From contig NC_010505.1 of assembly GCF_000019725.1 (NCBI RefSeq), forward strand, positions 3,475,001 to 3,539,000: DNA of 64,000 bases, in the 5' to 3' direction. Positions 34,590 to 43,515 of the stretch are shown here, piece by piece. The position numbers were made by a program, and so were the translations under genes. The notes under the pieces are model-generated. The model worked only from the letters and a program-made list of their open reading frames with translations. It made no database searches and was not told where the DNA came from. The number at the start of each line of letters is the position of its first letter. The first letter of the stretch is position 1. The stretch is from Methylobacterium radiotolerans JCM 2831 (GTDB taxonomy: Bacteria; Pseudomonadota; Alphaproteobacteria; Rhizobiales; Beijerinckiaceae).

Positions 34590-35441
34590 TCAGCGGGTCT
34601 CGAAGCGGCGTTCCAGGGCGGCGGTGAACCGGTCGATCGGGTAGCAGTAGAGGAAGAAGCACAAGAGCGCGAAGCCGTAGAGCGGCGCGAACAGCTCGGG
34701 GCGGCCGCCCTCGGCGGCGTGCACCTGCGCGGTCAGCGTCAGCATCTCGGTGACGCCGACGATGGAGGCCTGCACGGTCGCCATCGCGATGAGTGAGTAG
34801 ACGTTCATCCAGGGCGGCAGCATGCGCTTCGCGCATTGGGGCAGGATGATGCGCCATAGCGTCTGCCGCCGGGTGAAGGCCAGCGACTCGGCGGCCTCCC
34901 ACTGGGTGTTCGGCACCGAGCGCACCGCGCCGCGGACGATCTCGGCGACGTTGGCCATGACCGGCAGGCTGAAGCCGAAGGTCGCCTTGACCCAGTCGGG
35001 CAGCGGCACGCGGACACCGAACACCGTGACCTGGAACGGCACGAGGAACATCACGAAGAACAGCAGGACCAGCCAGGGCACGTTGCGGAAGACCTGCGTG
35101 GCGCACCACGCGAGGCGGGGCAGGATCCGCCCCTCGGCCAGCATGGCCAGCCCGAGCCCGATGCCCGCCACGGTCCCGATCGCCATCGCCATCAGCGAGA
35201 TCGCGACGTTGAAGGCGAAGCCCGTGAGCAGGAGGGGCGCCCACTTGATCACGACCTCCAGCGGCGACAGCGCGGCGGCCCCGCCCTGCGCCCAGGCCGG
35301 GACGGCGACGAGGGCGAGCGCGGCGAGCAGCCAGAGATGGGCCGGGCGCAGGCGCGCCGCCGCGCGGTCCTCCGGGAGCGCGAAGGGCAGGAGGACCGGC
35401 AGGGCATTCGGCCGCCCGCCCCGCGGATCGGCCGCTTTCAT
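34590..35441 (-). CDS. Polar amino-acid ABC permease subunit
   Basis: A 283-residue inner-membrane protein. The N terminus carries about 35 polar residues before a first helix (LWLLAALALVAVPAWA). The His/Glu/Gln permease core follows, with WAPLLLTGFAFNVAISLMAM, a VFRNVPWLVLLFFVMFLVP motif and the EAA loop WEAAESLAFTRRQTLWRIILPQCAKRMLPP. Its ATG overlaps the stop of the other permease gene (ATGA), and the ATPase start lies four bases beyond its own stop. Confidence 0.92.
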   Translation of the reverse strand: MKAADPRGGRPNALPVLLPFALPEDRAAARLRPAHLWLLAALALVAVPAWAQGGAAALSPLEVVIKWAPLLLTGFAFNVAISLMAMAIGTVAGIGLGLAMLAEGRILPRLAWCATQVFRNVPWLVLLFFVMFLVPFQVTVFGVRVPLPDWVKATFGFSLPVMANVAEIVRGAVRSVPNTQWEAAESLAFTRRQTLWRIILPQCAKRMLPPWMNVYSLIAMATVQASIVGVTEMLTLTAQVHAAEGGRPELFAPLYGFALLCFFLYCYPIDRFTAALERRFETR

Positions 35442-36187
35442 CGGCCGTATCCCGGGATGCGCAGGGCGCGCTCCCAGCGGTGCATGATCCAGACGAGCAC
35501 GCCGACGAGGACCGCGTAAGTCGCCAGCAGCACCAGCATCATCTCCAGCACGTTCTGCGACTCGGACCAGATCTGCTTGACCGCGTACAGGGTCTCCGGG
35601 ACCGCGATGGCGTAGGCCAGTGTCGTGGTCTTCAGGAGGTTGATCAGGTTGTTGTTCAGGGCCGGCAGGCAGACGCGCAGGGCCAGCGGCAGGACGACGT
35701 ACCGGTAGGCCTTGAAGCGGGTGTAGCCCAGGGCCTCGGCGGCCTCGACCGTGGTCCGCGGCACGGCCTCGATGCCCGAGCGGAAGATCTCGACGTTGAA
35801 CGCGCCCGCGAACAGCGACAGCGAGATGATCGCCCACTGGACATTGTTGAGGATCGGCGCCCGCAGGCCGTCGGCCGAGCGGATGTCCGGGAGCAGCGTC
35901 CCGAGGCCGAAGTAGAAGAAGAAGATCTGCACGAGCGGCGGCGTGTTGCGGAACACCACCACGAAGCCGTTGACCAGCGCCCGCAGGACACGCGACGGCC
36001 CGCTCTGCAGGAGCGCGCCCACGGCGCCGATGACGAGGCTGGCCAGGATGGTGCTGATCCCGAGGAGCAGCGTCATCCGCAGGCCGGCCACGTACCGGTC
36101 CCAGTCGTAGGGATCGTAGAAGACCGTGAAGTTGAAGCCCGTGGTCTCGTAGAGCTGCTGGAACCACGCCTGGATCGTGGCGATCAT
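35438..36187 (-). CDS. Polar amino-acid ABC permease subunit
   Basis: A 249-residue partner of the permease above. Family features are DRYVAGLRMTLLLGISTILA, VVVFRNTPPLVQIFFFYFGL, VEIFRSGIEAVPRTTVEAAEALGYTRFKAYRYVVLPLALR and LKTTTLAYAIAVPETLY. It starts 37 bases after the substrate-binding gene and ends inside the start of the next permease, so the two are co-translated. The ligand is probably an amino acid or a close amine. Confidence 0.92.
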   Translation of the reverse strand: MIATIQAWFQQLYETTGFNFTVFYDPYDWDRYVAGLRMTLLLGISTILASLVIGAVGALLQSGPSRVLRALVNGFVVVFRNTPPLVQIFFFYFGLGTLLPDIRSADGLRAPILNNVQWAIISLSLFAGAFNVEIFRSGIEAVPRTTVEAAEALGYTRFKAYRYVVLPLALRVCLPALNNNLINLLKTTTLAYAIAVPETLYAVKQIWSESQNVLEMMLVLLATYAVLVGVLVWIMHRWERALRIPGYGR

Positions 36188-36224
36188 CGCGGGCGAACGC
36201 TCAAGGCCGTCGTGCAGGCGCGCA

Positions 36225-37067
36225 TCAGTTGGTCGCGTTCTTGTACTTCTCGTGCATCGCCTTCGAGTAAGCGGTCGGCTCGATGCCCCACTTCTTCTCC
36301 TCGTTGACGATGAAGCCGGTCTTCATCCAGTCCTTGGTGGCGTCCTCGACGGCGGCCTGGAGCGTGGTGTTGCCCTGCGCCACCGCCATCATCCACGGGG
36401 CGTCGAGGATGCCCTTGAGCGGCAGCGCGTAGTTGGCCTTCCAGTCGTCGTCGAGCAGCTTACCCTGCAGCATGCTCTGGTCGTAGACGTAGCCGATGCA
36501 GTTGCCCTGCTTGAGCGCGAAGAGCGGCTTCTCGGACCCGTCGAAGGCGACGATCTCCGCTCCGTAGGTCCGCGCGACGTCCTTGTTGTACCAGGCGCCC
36601 GAGGTGGCGCAGAGCGGCTTGCCCTTGAGCTGCGCCCAGTCGGTGATGCCGGACGACTTGGGCAGCAGGACGTTCACGAAGTCGGAATAGTAGTTCGGGT
36701 CGATCGCCTGCACGACGCGGCGGCGCTCCGGCTTGTCCGACAGGGTGGCGATCAGCAGATCGACCTTGCCCTGCTGCAGGAACTCGATCCGGTTTGCCGA
36801 GACGACGGGCACGAGCTCGAGCTTCACGCCCAGCCGCTTGGCGAGGTCGGCGGCGAGGTCGGGCTCCAGGCCGATGATCGTCCCGCTCGGGTCGCGGAAG
36901 CCGAACGGCTTGTAATCCGCCTTCACGCCGACGATCAGCGTCCCGCGCTTCTTGATCGCGTCGACGCCGTCGGCGGCCGCGGCCCGCCCGGGCAGCGCGA
37001 CGGTCGACAATGCCGCGAGGGCGGACAGCGCACCGGTGGTCAGAAGGGTGCGGATCGTGAGACGCAT
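36225..37067 (-). CDS. ABC substrate-binding protein family 3 (polar amino acid type)
   Basis: Periplasmic binding protein, 280 residues, with signal peptide MRLTIRTLLTTGALSALAAL and cleavage near AAA-ADGVD. The mature part has KKRGTLIVGVKADYKPFGF, IIGLEPDLAADLAKRLGVKLELVPV, QQGKVDLLIATLSDKPERRR and TDWAQLKGKPLCATSGAWYN. I start at the ATG at 37067, which has AGGAAAG before it. First gene of the importer operon. The upstream neighbour on the same strand is a SolA-type oxidase, which suggests an N-methylated or otherwise amino-acid-like ligand. Confidence 0.92.
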   Translation of the reverse strand: MRLTIRTLLTTGALSALAALSTVALPGRAAAADGVDAIKKRGTLIVGVKADYKPFGFRDPSGTIIGLEPDLAADLAKRLGVKLELVPVVSANRIEFLQQGKVDLLIATLSDKPERRRVVQAIDPNYYSDFVNVLLPKSSGITDWAQLKGKPLCATSGAWYNKDVARTYGAEIVAFDGSEKPLFALKQGNCIGYVYDQSMLQGKLLDDDWKANYALPLKGILDAPWMMAVAQGNTTLQAAVEDATKDWMKTGFIVNEEKKWGIEPTAYSKAMHEKYKNATN

Positions 37068-37138
37068 CGGGTCTTTCCTGCTCGGGTCGACTGATCTTGG
37101 CACGGTTTCAAGCAATCCACGAGCCATTAGCCGGCGCA

Positions 37139-38302
37139 TCAACTGAAACGTGCCAGGGCGAAGGGCGCGAGATCGACGGTGCTGCCGGTCCCGGCCAGCT
37201 CAGCCGCGACGGCCTCGCCGATGCCGGCCGAGTGCTTGAACCCGTGCCCCGAGCAGGCGGACACCACCCGCACGCGCTCCATCTCGGGATGCCGGTCGAT
37301 GATGAAGCCGCGGTCGGGGGTGACCGTGTAGACGCAGGCCGCGGCCTGGACGAGCTCCGGAGTCGCGCCGGCCAGCCGGTTCGCGACGCGCAGCCGGTAC
37401 ATCTCGTCGGATTCCGACGGATCGACGCGACGCGCCACCCCGTCGGCGGTGGTGGTGGTGCTGTACTGCTCCGTCGCGACCTTGATGGACCCGTCCAGCG
37501 GCGGGAAGCCGTAGAGGTATTCCGTGTCGCTCGTCCCGTACATCCAGATGAAGACCGGCGCGTGCGGCCCGTAGGCGGTCTCGTCCGCGAGCGCGTACCA
37601 GTGCAGGAGCTGCCGGCGGACGGTCAGCAGTCGGTCGAACGGGCTCCCGAGCAGCGGGGCCGTCCAGGCGCCCGCGGCCACGACGGCGCGGTCGGCCAGG
37701 ATGGTCCCCTCCGCCGTGTCGACGCGGACGCCGCTCCCGTCCTGCTGAAGCCCGACCACCGCGCAGTTCGTGCGGATCTCGGCACCCGCGGCACCCGCGC
37801 GGCCGAGCTGCGCCGCGAGGCAGCGCTCCGGGAACACGTAGCCGCCGCCCGGCTCGTAATAGGCCTTCTCGTCGCCCGCGAGGTTGAGGAATTGCGGGAA
37901 CCGGCGGGCCACCTCCGCGCCGTCGAGCACCTCGTGGACGATGCCGGCGCCCTCAGCGGCGCTGATGGAGCGTCCGACGAAGTCCGGCTTGCCGTGATGC
38001 GAGGAGACGCCGTGGCCCGGGGCCATGACGAGCGCCCCGCAGGCGTTCAGCAAAGTCTCGCCGGTTTCGGCCTCCAGCTCGCGCCAGATGCGGTGCGAGG
38101 CGGTGACGAAGGGGACGTAGTCGGCGCCCTCGCCGACCGCCTGGCGGGTGATCCGCGTCTCGCCGTGGCTGGACCCGAGGGCGTGGGGCGGCGCGAAGCG
38201 GTCGAGCCCGATCACCGAGGCGCCCCGTTTCGCCAGCTGGTAGAGCGCGGCGCTGCCCATCGCGCCGAGGCCCAGGACAGCGACATCGTAGCGGCGACTC
38301 AC
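37139..38302 (-). CDS. solA: N-methyl-L-amino acid oxidase, SolA / monomeric sarcosine oxidase type
   Basis: Cytoplasmic FAD enzyme of 387 residues that oxidatively demethylates N-methyl amino acids (N-methyltryptophan, sarcosine) to the amine, formaldehyde and hydrogen peroxide. The dinucleotide-binding motif VAVLGLGAMGSAALY is at the N terminus. SHGETRITRQA follows, and near the C terminus ACVYTVTPDRGFIID holds the Cys equivalent to the covalent flavin ligand of MSOX. I choose the GTG at 38302: the frame is open further but that part is Arg/Pro-rich and overlaps the divergent regulator promoter. It precedes the polar amino-acid importer and faces away from the GlxA-type regulator. Formaldehyde release would suit a methylotroph. 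Confidence 0.88.
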   Translation of the reverse strand: MSRRYDVAVLGLGAMGSAALYQLAKRGASVIGLDRFAPPHALGSSHGETRITRQAVGEGADYVPFVTASHRIWRELEAETGETLLNACGALVMAPGHGVSSHHGKPDFVGRSISAAEGAGIVHEVLDGAEVARRFPQFLNLAGDEKAYYEPGGGYVFPERCLAAQLGRAGAAGAEIRTNCAVVGLQQDGSGVRVDTAEGTILADRAVVAAGAWTAPLLGSPFDRLLTVRRQLLHWYALADETAYGPHAPVFIWMYGTSDTEYLYGFPPLDGSIKVATEQYSTTTTADGVARRVDPSESDEMYRLRVANRLAGATPELVQAAACVYTVTPDRGFIIDRHPEMERVRVVSACSGHGFKHSAGIGEAVAAELAGTGSTVDLAPFALARFS

Positions 38303-38505
38303 GGCCGGCACGCCCGCTCGCTGCCGGGACGGGACACCGCCGCAGCGCGGAACGGAGGAAGATCGGCAGGTCGAGGCATCCGGGGGCGGTCTCGCGCGGC
38401 ACAGGAAGACGACCCGCAGAATGATAGATGCCGGACGAGACGTTTGACCGAAACGGACGACTTCTTGCACGTTCGAGCCGTCAGGGAGCGGAGGGCGCGG
38501 GCGAC

Positions 38506-39462
38506 ATGGACGCGGAGACCGGGGACCGACCGCAGGAGATCGGCTTCATCCTCGTGCCCGGCTTCGCGCTGCTGTCCTTCGCCTCGGGCTGCGAGCCGTT
38601 CCGCGCGGCCAACGAGCTCGCCGGGCGGCCGCTCTACCGGCTGCGCTATTTCGGCGAGGCAGAGGGCCGGGTCGCCGCCTCGTCGGGCGCAGAGGTCCCC
38701 ACCGAGGCGCTGCCGCGCCTGCGCGGCCAGCTCCACACCCTGTTCGTCTGCGCCGGCGGCGAGCCGAACGGGTGGGACAGGCCCGAGATCCACGCGACCC
38801 TGCGGCGGATGGCCCGGCTCGGCGTCCGCATCGGCGGCATCTCGGGCGGTCCCTACCTGATGGCCGCGGCGGGCCTACTGGCCGATCGCGCGTTCACGCT
38901 CCACTGGGAATATGCAGGCGCCACGGTCGAGACCTTCCCGGAGGCACGCCTGAGCCGGGCGCGCTACGTCGCCGACGGCGATCGCCTGACCTGCGGCGGC
39001 GGGGTCGCGCCCCTGGAGATGGCCCACGCCCTGATCGCCGAGCGCATGGGCGAGGCTTTCGCCCGCCGCGTCTCCGACTGGTTCCTCCACACCGCCATCG
39101 GCGCCGCCGACGACCCGCAGCGGGCCTCCGCGGTCGAGCGCTACGGGGTCCACCATCCGGCCCTGCTGGCGGTACTGGAGACCATGGAGAAGACCGTGGA
39201 GGCGCCGCTCGGCCGCCTCGCGATGGCGCGCCTCGCGGCGATCAGCCCGCGCCACCTCGACCGGCTGTTCCTCGAGAAGCTCGGGCTGAGCTTCTCGGCC
39301 CAGTACCGGGCGATCCGCCTCGCCCACGGACGGCGCCTGCTGCGCCAGAGCCCGCTCCGGATCGGAGAGATCGCCACAGCCTGCGGCTTCTCGAGCGCGG
39401 CCCATTTCGCCCGCTGCTACCGGTCCCGGTTCGGCTGCAGCCCGTCCGCGGAGCGAGCGTGA
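38506..39462 (+). CDS. GlxA-family transcriptional regulator (DJ-1/PfpI + AraC HTH)
   Basis: A 318-residue regulator. Residues 10-180 form the DJ-1/PfpI-like ligand domain (IGFILVPGFALLSFASGCEPFRAAN, ISGGPYLMAAAGLL, GGGVAPLEMAHALI), which is catalytically silent in this family. Residues 215-318 carry two AraC helix-turn-helix motifs (PLGRLAMARLAAISPRHLDRLF and RIGEIATACGFSSAAHFARCYRSRFG). Members of this group often control catabolism of choline-derived or N-methyl compounds (GbdR-like) or arginine. Here it stands between the SolA-type oxidase (divergent) and eutBC (convergent), a fitting place to regulate one or both. Confidence 0.9.
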   Translation: MDAETGDRPQEIGFILVPGFALLSFASGCEPFRAANELAGRPLYRLRYFGEAEGRVAASSGAEVPTEALPRLRGQLHTLFVCAGGEPNGWDRPEIHATLRRMARLGVRIGGISGGPYLMAAAGLLADRAFTLHWEYAGATVETFPEARLSRARYVADGDRLTCGGGVAPLEMAHALIAERMGEAFARRVSDWFLHTAIGAADDPQRASAVERYGVHHPALLAVLETMEKTVEAPLGRLAMARLAAISPRHLDRLFLEKLGLSFSAQYRAIRLAHGRRLLRQSPLRIGEIATACGFSSAAHFARCYRSRFGCSPSAERA

Positions 39463-39487
39463 CGTCCACCCGGGCAGTCCGAGCGGT

Positions 39488-40273
39488 CTAGTCGCGCGCG
39501 TCCGGGAGAGCCGGCGGGTCGGCGGGATCGCCCCGGCGCAGCGCGACGCCGCTGGTGCCCTGGGCCAGCATCGCCCGCAGCAGAGCCTCCATCTGCCCGG
39601 CGGCCGCCTCGACCGCCAGGCCGCCCTCCCGGATGTTCGAGATGCAGTTGCGCCGCGCGTCGGGCAGGCCCGGCTCCGGGCCGAACGTGACGTAGCAGCC
39701 CAGGCTGTCCGAGGCCGACAGGCCCGGACGCTCGCCGATCAGCACCACGACGCAGCGCGCCCCGAGCCGCGCCCCGATCGGGTCGCCGATCGCCACGCGG
39801 CCCTGGAGCGCGACGACCACGGGCGCCAGGCTCCAGCCGGCCCGCCGCACCCGCGCCGCCAGCGCCGCGGCGGCCGGGACCGCGTTCAGCGCGACCGCCG
39901 TGGCCGACAGGCCGTCCGCGATCACGACGGCGACATCGAAGCCCGGCCCGTGCCCGTCGAGCGCGGACGCGGCCCCTGGATCGAGGCTGCGGCCCTTGTC
40001 CGGCCGGCGCAGGTACTCCGTCCGGTCGGCCACGGCGGAGCGGACCTCCACCGAGTCCAGGCCCTCGACCCGCAGCGCCTCGCGGATCGCCGCCGCGTCG
40101 AGGGGCGTCCACACCGCCTCGCGGGCGCGGGCATGGTCGAGGCCGAAGGCGAGCGCCGCGCCGGTCGGGAGACCGGCCCCGTGCGCGCCCAGCGCGATGC
40201 GCGCCTGGGTCAGCCCGCGCAGGTCGCGCAGCGTCGGGGGGCCCGGGCGGGCCGGCTCGGCCGGGTCGCTCAC
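39488..40273 (-). CDS. eutC: Ethanolamine ammonia-lyase small subunit EutC
   Basis: Light chain of adenosylcobalamin-dependent ethanolamine ammonia-lyase, 261 residues. It contains the family segments LTQARIALGAHGAGLPTGA, FGLDHARAREAVW, the VVIADGLSATAVALN stretch, GDPIGARLGARCVVVLIGERPGLSASDSLGCYVT and CISNIREGGL. It starts with GTG at 40273, overlapping the eutB stop (GTGA), so the two subunits are made in step. No eut shell, reactivase or aldehyde dehydrogenase genes are next to it. Confidence 0.94.
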   Translation of the reverse strand: MSDPAEPARPGPPTLRDLRGLTQARIALGAHGAGLPTGAALAFGLDHARAREAVWTPLDAAAIREALRVEGLDSVEVRSAVADRTEYLRRPDKGRSLDPGAASALDGHGPGFDVAVVIADGLSATAVALNAVPAAAALAARVRRAGWSLAPVVVALQGRVAIGDPIGARLGARCVVVLIGERPGLSASDSLGCYVTFGPEPGLPDARRNCISNIREGGLAVEAAAGQMEALLRAMLAQGTSGVALRRGDPADPPALPDARD

Positions 40274-41673
40274 GCCGCCCTCCCGGGCAGGAGCCGGGAC
40301 GCCTCGGCGAGGGCCTGGGGCAGCACGCCCGCCGCGCTGGCCAGTTGGCCCTGCGCGTCCGTGATGCGCACGGCTCGCAGCCACGCCTCGAATTCCGGCG
40401 CCGGAGGGCGTCCCAGGGTCTCGCGGGCGAAGACCGCGTCGTGGTGGGAGAGCGACTGGTAGTTCAGCATCACGTCGTCCGCCCCCGGCACGGTGATGAC
40501 GAAGTTGACCCCGGCCGCGCACAGCAGGGTCAGGAGCGCGTCCATGTCCTCGCCGTCGGCGTCGGCGTGGTTGGTGTAGCAGACGTCCACGCCCATCGGC
40601 AGGCCGAGAAGCTTGCCGCAGAAGTGGTCCTCCAGTCCGGCGCGGATGATCTGCTTGCCGTTGTACAGGTACTCGGGACCGATGAAGCCCACGACCGTGT
40701 TGACGAGCAGCGGGTCGAACTCCCGCGCCACCGCGTAGGCCCGCGCCTCCATCGTCTGCTGGTCGACGCCCCAGTGAGCGTCCGCCGAGAGGGCCGAGCC
40801 CTGGCCGGTCTCGAAGTACATGAACTGCCCGCCCTCCGGGCAGCGGCCGAGCGCGCGCGCCGCCTGGGAGGCCTCGCGCAGGACGGCGAGGTCGACCCCG
40901 AAGCCGGCATTGGCTTTCTGCGAGCCGGCCACCGACTGGAACACGAGGTCGACCGGCGCGCCCCGGGCCATGGCCTCGATCGCCACCGTGACGTGGCCGA
41001 GGCAGCAGTGCTGGGTCGGCACGTCGAGGCGCAGCCGCAGGGTCTCCAGCAGCTCGACGATGCGGATGTAGTCCGGCAGGGAATCGGTCGCCGGGTTCAC
41101 GCCGATCACCGCGTCGCCCGAGCCCATCAGCAGGCCGTCGAGGGCCGAGATCAGGATGCCCTCGGACGAGTCGGTCGGGTGGTTGGGCTGGTTGCGGGTG
41201 GCGAGGCGCCCGGGCAGGCCGATGGTCGAGCGGAAGCGCGTCACCACCGGCCGCTTGGCGGCCACCGCGACGAGATCCTGCAGGCGGCAGATCTTCGACA
41301 CTGCCGCGACCATCTCGGGCGTGAGGCCGGGCGACAGGGCGGCGAGCGCCCGCGCGTCGGCGGCGGGCGCGAGCAGCCACTCGCGGAAGGCGCCGACCGT
41401 CAGCGACGAGACCGGCGCGAAGGCCGCGGCGTCGTGCCGGCGGGCGATCAGGTCCGAGACCTCGTCCTCGTCCGAGGGGATCAGCTCCTCGGCCAGGAAG
41501 GTCTTGAGCGGCAGGTCGGCGAGGGCGATCTGCGCGGCCAGGCGCTCGACCGGACCTTCCGCGCAGAGCCCGGCGAGCTGGTCGCCCGAGCGCTCCGGCG
41601 TCGCCTTGGCGAGCAGGCTGCGCAGGTCGGGGAAGGTGAAGCGTGTGCCTTCGATCGTCGTCGCGTAGGCCAT
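40270..41673 (-). CDS. eutB: Ethanolamine ammonia-lyase large subunit EutB
   Basis: Catalytic heavy chain of 467 residues converting ethanolamine to acetaldehyde and ammonia with adenosylcobalamin. Family blocks are intact: RFRSTIGLPGRLATRNQPNHPTDS, DAVIGVNPATDS, DVPTQHCCLGHVTVAIEAM, PVDLVFQSVAGSQKANAGFGV, FETGQGSALSADAHWGVDQQT, GFIGPEYLYNGKQIIRAGLEDHF, VDVCYTNHADADGEDMD and NYQSLSHHDA. Length matches the family (about 455-465). First gene of the eutBC pair, with an unannotated leader of about 90 bases between it and the L,D-transpeptidase gene. I saw no cobalamin riboswitch. Confidence 0.95.
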   Translation of the reverse strand: MAYATTIEGTRFTFPDLRSLLAKATPERSGDQLAGLCAEGPVERLAAQIALADLPLKTFLAEELIPSDEDEVSDLIARRHDAAAFAPVSSLTVGAFREWLLAPAADARALAALSPGLTPEMVAAVSKICRLQDLVAVAAKRPVVTRFRSTIGLPGRLATRNQPNHPTDSSEGILISALDGLLMGSGDAVIGVNPATDSLPDYIRIVELLETLRLRLDVPTQHCCLGHVTVAIEAMARGAPVDLVFQSVAGSQKANAGFGVDLAVLREASQAARALGRCPEGGQFMYFETGQGSALSADAHWGVDQQTMEARAYAVAREFDPLLVNTVVGFIGPEYLYNGKQIIRAGLEDHFCGKLLGLPMGVDVCYTNHADADGEDMDALLTLLCAAGVNFVITVPGADDVMLNYQSLSHHDAVFARETLGRPPAPEFEAWLRAVRITDAQGQLASAAGVLPQALAEASRLLPGRAA

Positions 41674-41770
41674 GCGGGCGCTCCCGGCGCGCTGTCGGAT
41701 CTCAGGGATCCCGATCCTGCAGGATGTCGGGGCCTCCGGGAAGCGGGGACGGCGCGGGCGCTGCCCGCCC

Positions 41771-42475
41771 TCAGGCCGGCAGCACGACCACCTTGGTCTT
41801 CACCGGCGTGCGCGCGTAGAGGTGGATCATGTCCTGGCTGAGCAGGCCGACGCAGCCGCTGGTGATGCCCGTGCCGATCGATTCGGCGTCGCTGCTGGCG
41901 TAGATCGTGTAGAGCGTGTAGGCGCCGTTCTGGTACAGGTGCAGCGTGCGGGCGCCGAGCGGGTTGTCGAGGCCGCCCGGCATGCCGCGGGCGTATTTCG
42001 CGGCCTCGGGCTGGCGCCGGATCATCTCCTTGGGCGGGGTCCAGGTCGCCCACTCGGACTTGCGGCCGACATAGGCGTTCCCGTTCCACAGGAATCCCTG
42101 GCGGCCGACATTGGCCCCGTAGCGCGTGGCGGTGCCGTCGCCCTCGATGCGGTAGACGTAATAGTTGGCGGGATCGACCACGATCGTGCCGGGCGCCTCC
42201 GACGAGGCGTACTGGACGGTCCGCCGATAGTATTTCGGGTTGACCTTGCTGATGTCGACCGCCGGGATCGGGAACTTCTCGTTCGGCATCGGACCGTAGG
42301 TCTTCGCCGCCTCGGCCATGAGCAGGGTGTCGGTCGTCCCGCACCCGCCGAGCGAGAGCGCGCCGATCCCGAGGGCCGAGCCGGCCAGGAACGACCGGCG
42401 GCTGAGAACGCCCGCCCCGCATCCGAGGCGCCCGCGCCCGTCGAGGCCTCCGGCCTCGCGATCGTCCGTCATCAT
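41771..42475 (-). CDS. L,D-transpeptidase (YkuD domain), Tat/lipoprotein-type signal
   Basis: Cell-wall cross-linking enzyme or lipoprotein-attachment transpeptidase, 234 residues. The N terminus has LSRRSFLAGSALGIGALSLGG followed by Cys, a twin-arginine signal that ends in a lipobox. The YkuD domain has GTIVVDPANYYVYRIEGDG, a LWNGNAYV segment and the catalytic block TLHLYQNGAYTLYTIYAS...GTGITSGCVGLLSQD with the active-site Cys. The start is the first of two adjacent ATGs at 42475. It is leftward, upstream of eutB, and separated from it by about 100 bases; a functional link is unlikely. Confidence 0.9.
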   Translation of the reverse strand: MMTDDREAGGLDGRGRLGCGAGVLSRRSFLAGSALGIGALSLGGCGTTDTLLMAEAAKTYGPMPNEKFPIPAVDISKVNPKYYRRTVQYASSEAPGTIVVDPANYYVYRIEGDGTATRYGANVGRQGFLWNGNAYVGRKSEWATWTPPKEMIRRQPEAAKYARGMPGGLDNPLGARTLHLYQNGAYTLYTIYASSDAESIGTGITSGCVGLLSQDMIHLYARTPVKTKVVVLPA

Positions 42476-42732
42476 CGCCCTGGACTTCCCTGTCCTGCAG
42501 CCCGGCGCGACCGCGCGGCGTGCCACCGCCGCGCGAACGGCCAAGCTCGAGAGTGCCGCGTGCCAGCGCGCGTGGCAAGCTTGTCTTTACCGGGTTGAGA
42601 GCGGCCGAAATGCGTCGCAAGTGTGGTGAGTCCTCGCGATCTCCGGACTTCCTCGCTGAACGACCGTGCTGAACGCGCCGGGTGTGCTTCGGAAGCCCCA
42701 GGTGTCCCGGCGCGGGGCGAGGCCGATCGGCG

Positions 42733-43494
42733 TCAGAACTGCACGCCGCGGGTCAGGCTGCCGTCGACCACGAGGTTGGTTCCGGTGATGAAGCTGGCGG
42801 CCGGGCTCGCCAGGAAGACGGCCGCGCGCGCCACCTCCTCGGGCCGCGCCATCCGGCCGGTCGGGTTCAGCCGGAGCGCCTCGGCGAACAGCGCCGGGTT
42901 GCCGGTCTCGATCTGGTGCCAGACGCCGCCCGCGAAGTAGGTGTTGCCGGGCGAGACCGAGTTGGCGCGGATGTTCCGGGGCGCGAGCTGGAAGGCGAGG
43001 CCCTGCGCGTAGTGGATCAGCGCGGCCTTGAAGGCGCCGTAGGGACCGGCCGCGAAGTCGATCTCGCGGCCGGAGACGCTGGAGATGACGACGATCGCGC
43101 CCGCCTCGGAGCGCTCGAGGTACGGCATCGCCGCCTCGACCGCCGAGACGGTGCCCATCATGTCCACGGCGAAGCCGCTCCGCCACGCCGCCTCGTCGCC
43201 GCCGACCGCGAGGGCGCTGACGTTCGGCACCACGATGTCGAGGCCGCCGAGCTCCTCCGCGGCCTCCGCGACCCAGCCGCGCAGGGCCGCGGAATCGGCG
43301 ACGTCGACGGCGCGCCCGGTCGCCGCCACGCCCCTGGCACGCAGGGCCGCCACCTTGGCGGCGACCTCCGCGGCGTTGCGGGCGCAGAGGGCGACCGCGG
43401 CCCCCTCGTCGGCCAGCAGGTCGACGATCGCCGCGCCGATCCCCTTGGTGCCGCCGGTCACCAGCGCCCGGCGGCCTCTCAGCCCGAGATCCAT
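42733..43494 (-). CDS. Short-chain dehydrogenase/reductase
   Basis: Classical SDR of 253 residues. Cofactor motif TGGTKGIGAAIVDLL is at the N terminus, with DVADSAALRGWV at the adenine site. The usual NNAG is replaced by PNVSAL. Catalytic Ser is in VVISSVSGRE and Tyr/Lys in GPYGAFKAALIHYA; the tail ends ASFITGTNLVVDGSLTRGVQF. Last gene of the amide operon, 21 bases after formamidase. Its substrate is unknown; its place suggests a role in using the amide-derived product or merely co-transcription. Confidence 0.88.
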   Translation of the reverse strand: MDLGLRGRRALVTGGTKGIGAAIVDLLADEGAAVALCARNAAEVAAKVAALRARGVAATGRAVDVADSAALRGWVAEAAEELGGLDIVVPNVSALAVGGDEAAWRSGFAVDMMGTVSAVEAAMPYLERSEAGAIVVISSVSGREIDFAAGPYGAFKAALIHYAQGLAFQLAPRNIRANSVSPGNTYFAGGVWHQIETGNPALFAEALRLNPTGRMARPEEVARAAVFLASPAASFITGTNLVVDGSLTRGVQF

Positions 43495-43515
43495 GCCGTC
43501 CTCCTCCGTCGCCGA

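Noticed and set aside
38303..38470. ATG-started extension of the SolA-type oxidase
   Set aside because: The extra residues precede the dinucleotide-binding motif without family similarity, and they overlap the divergent regulator's promoter. The GTG at 38302 is preferred.
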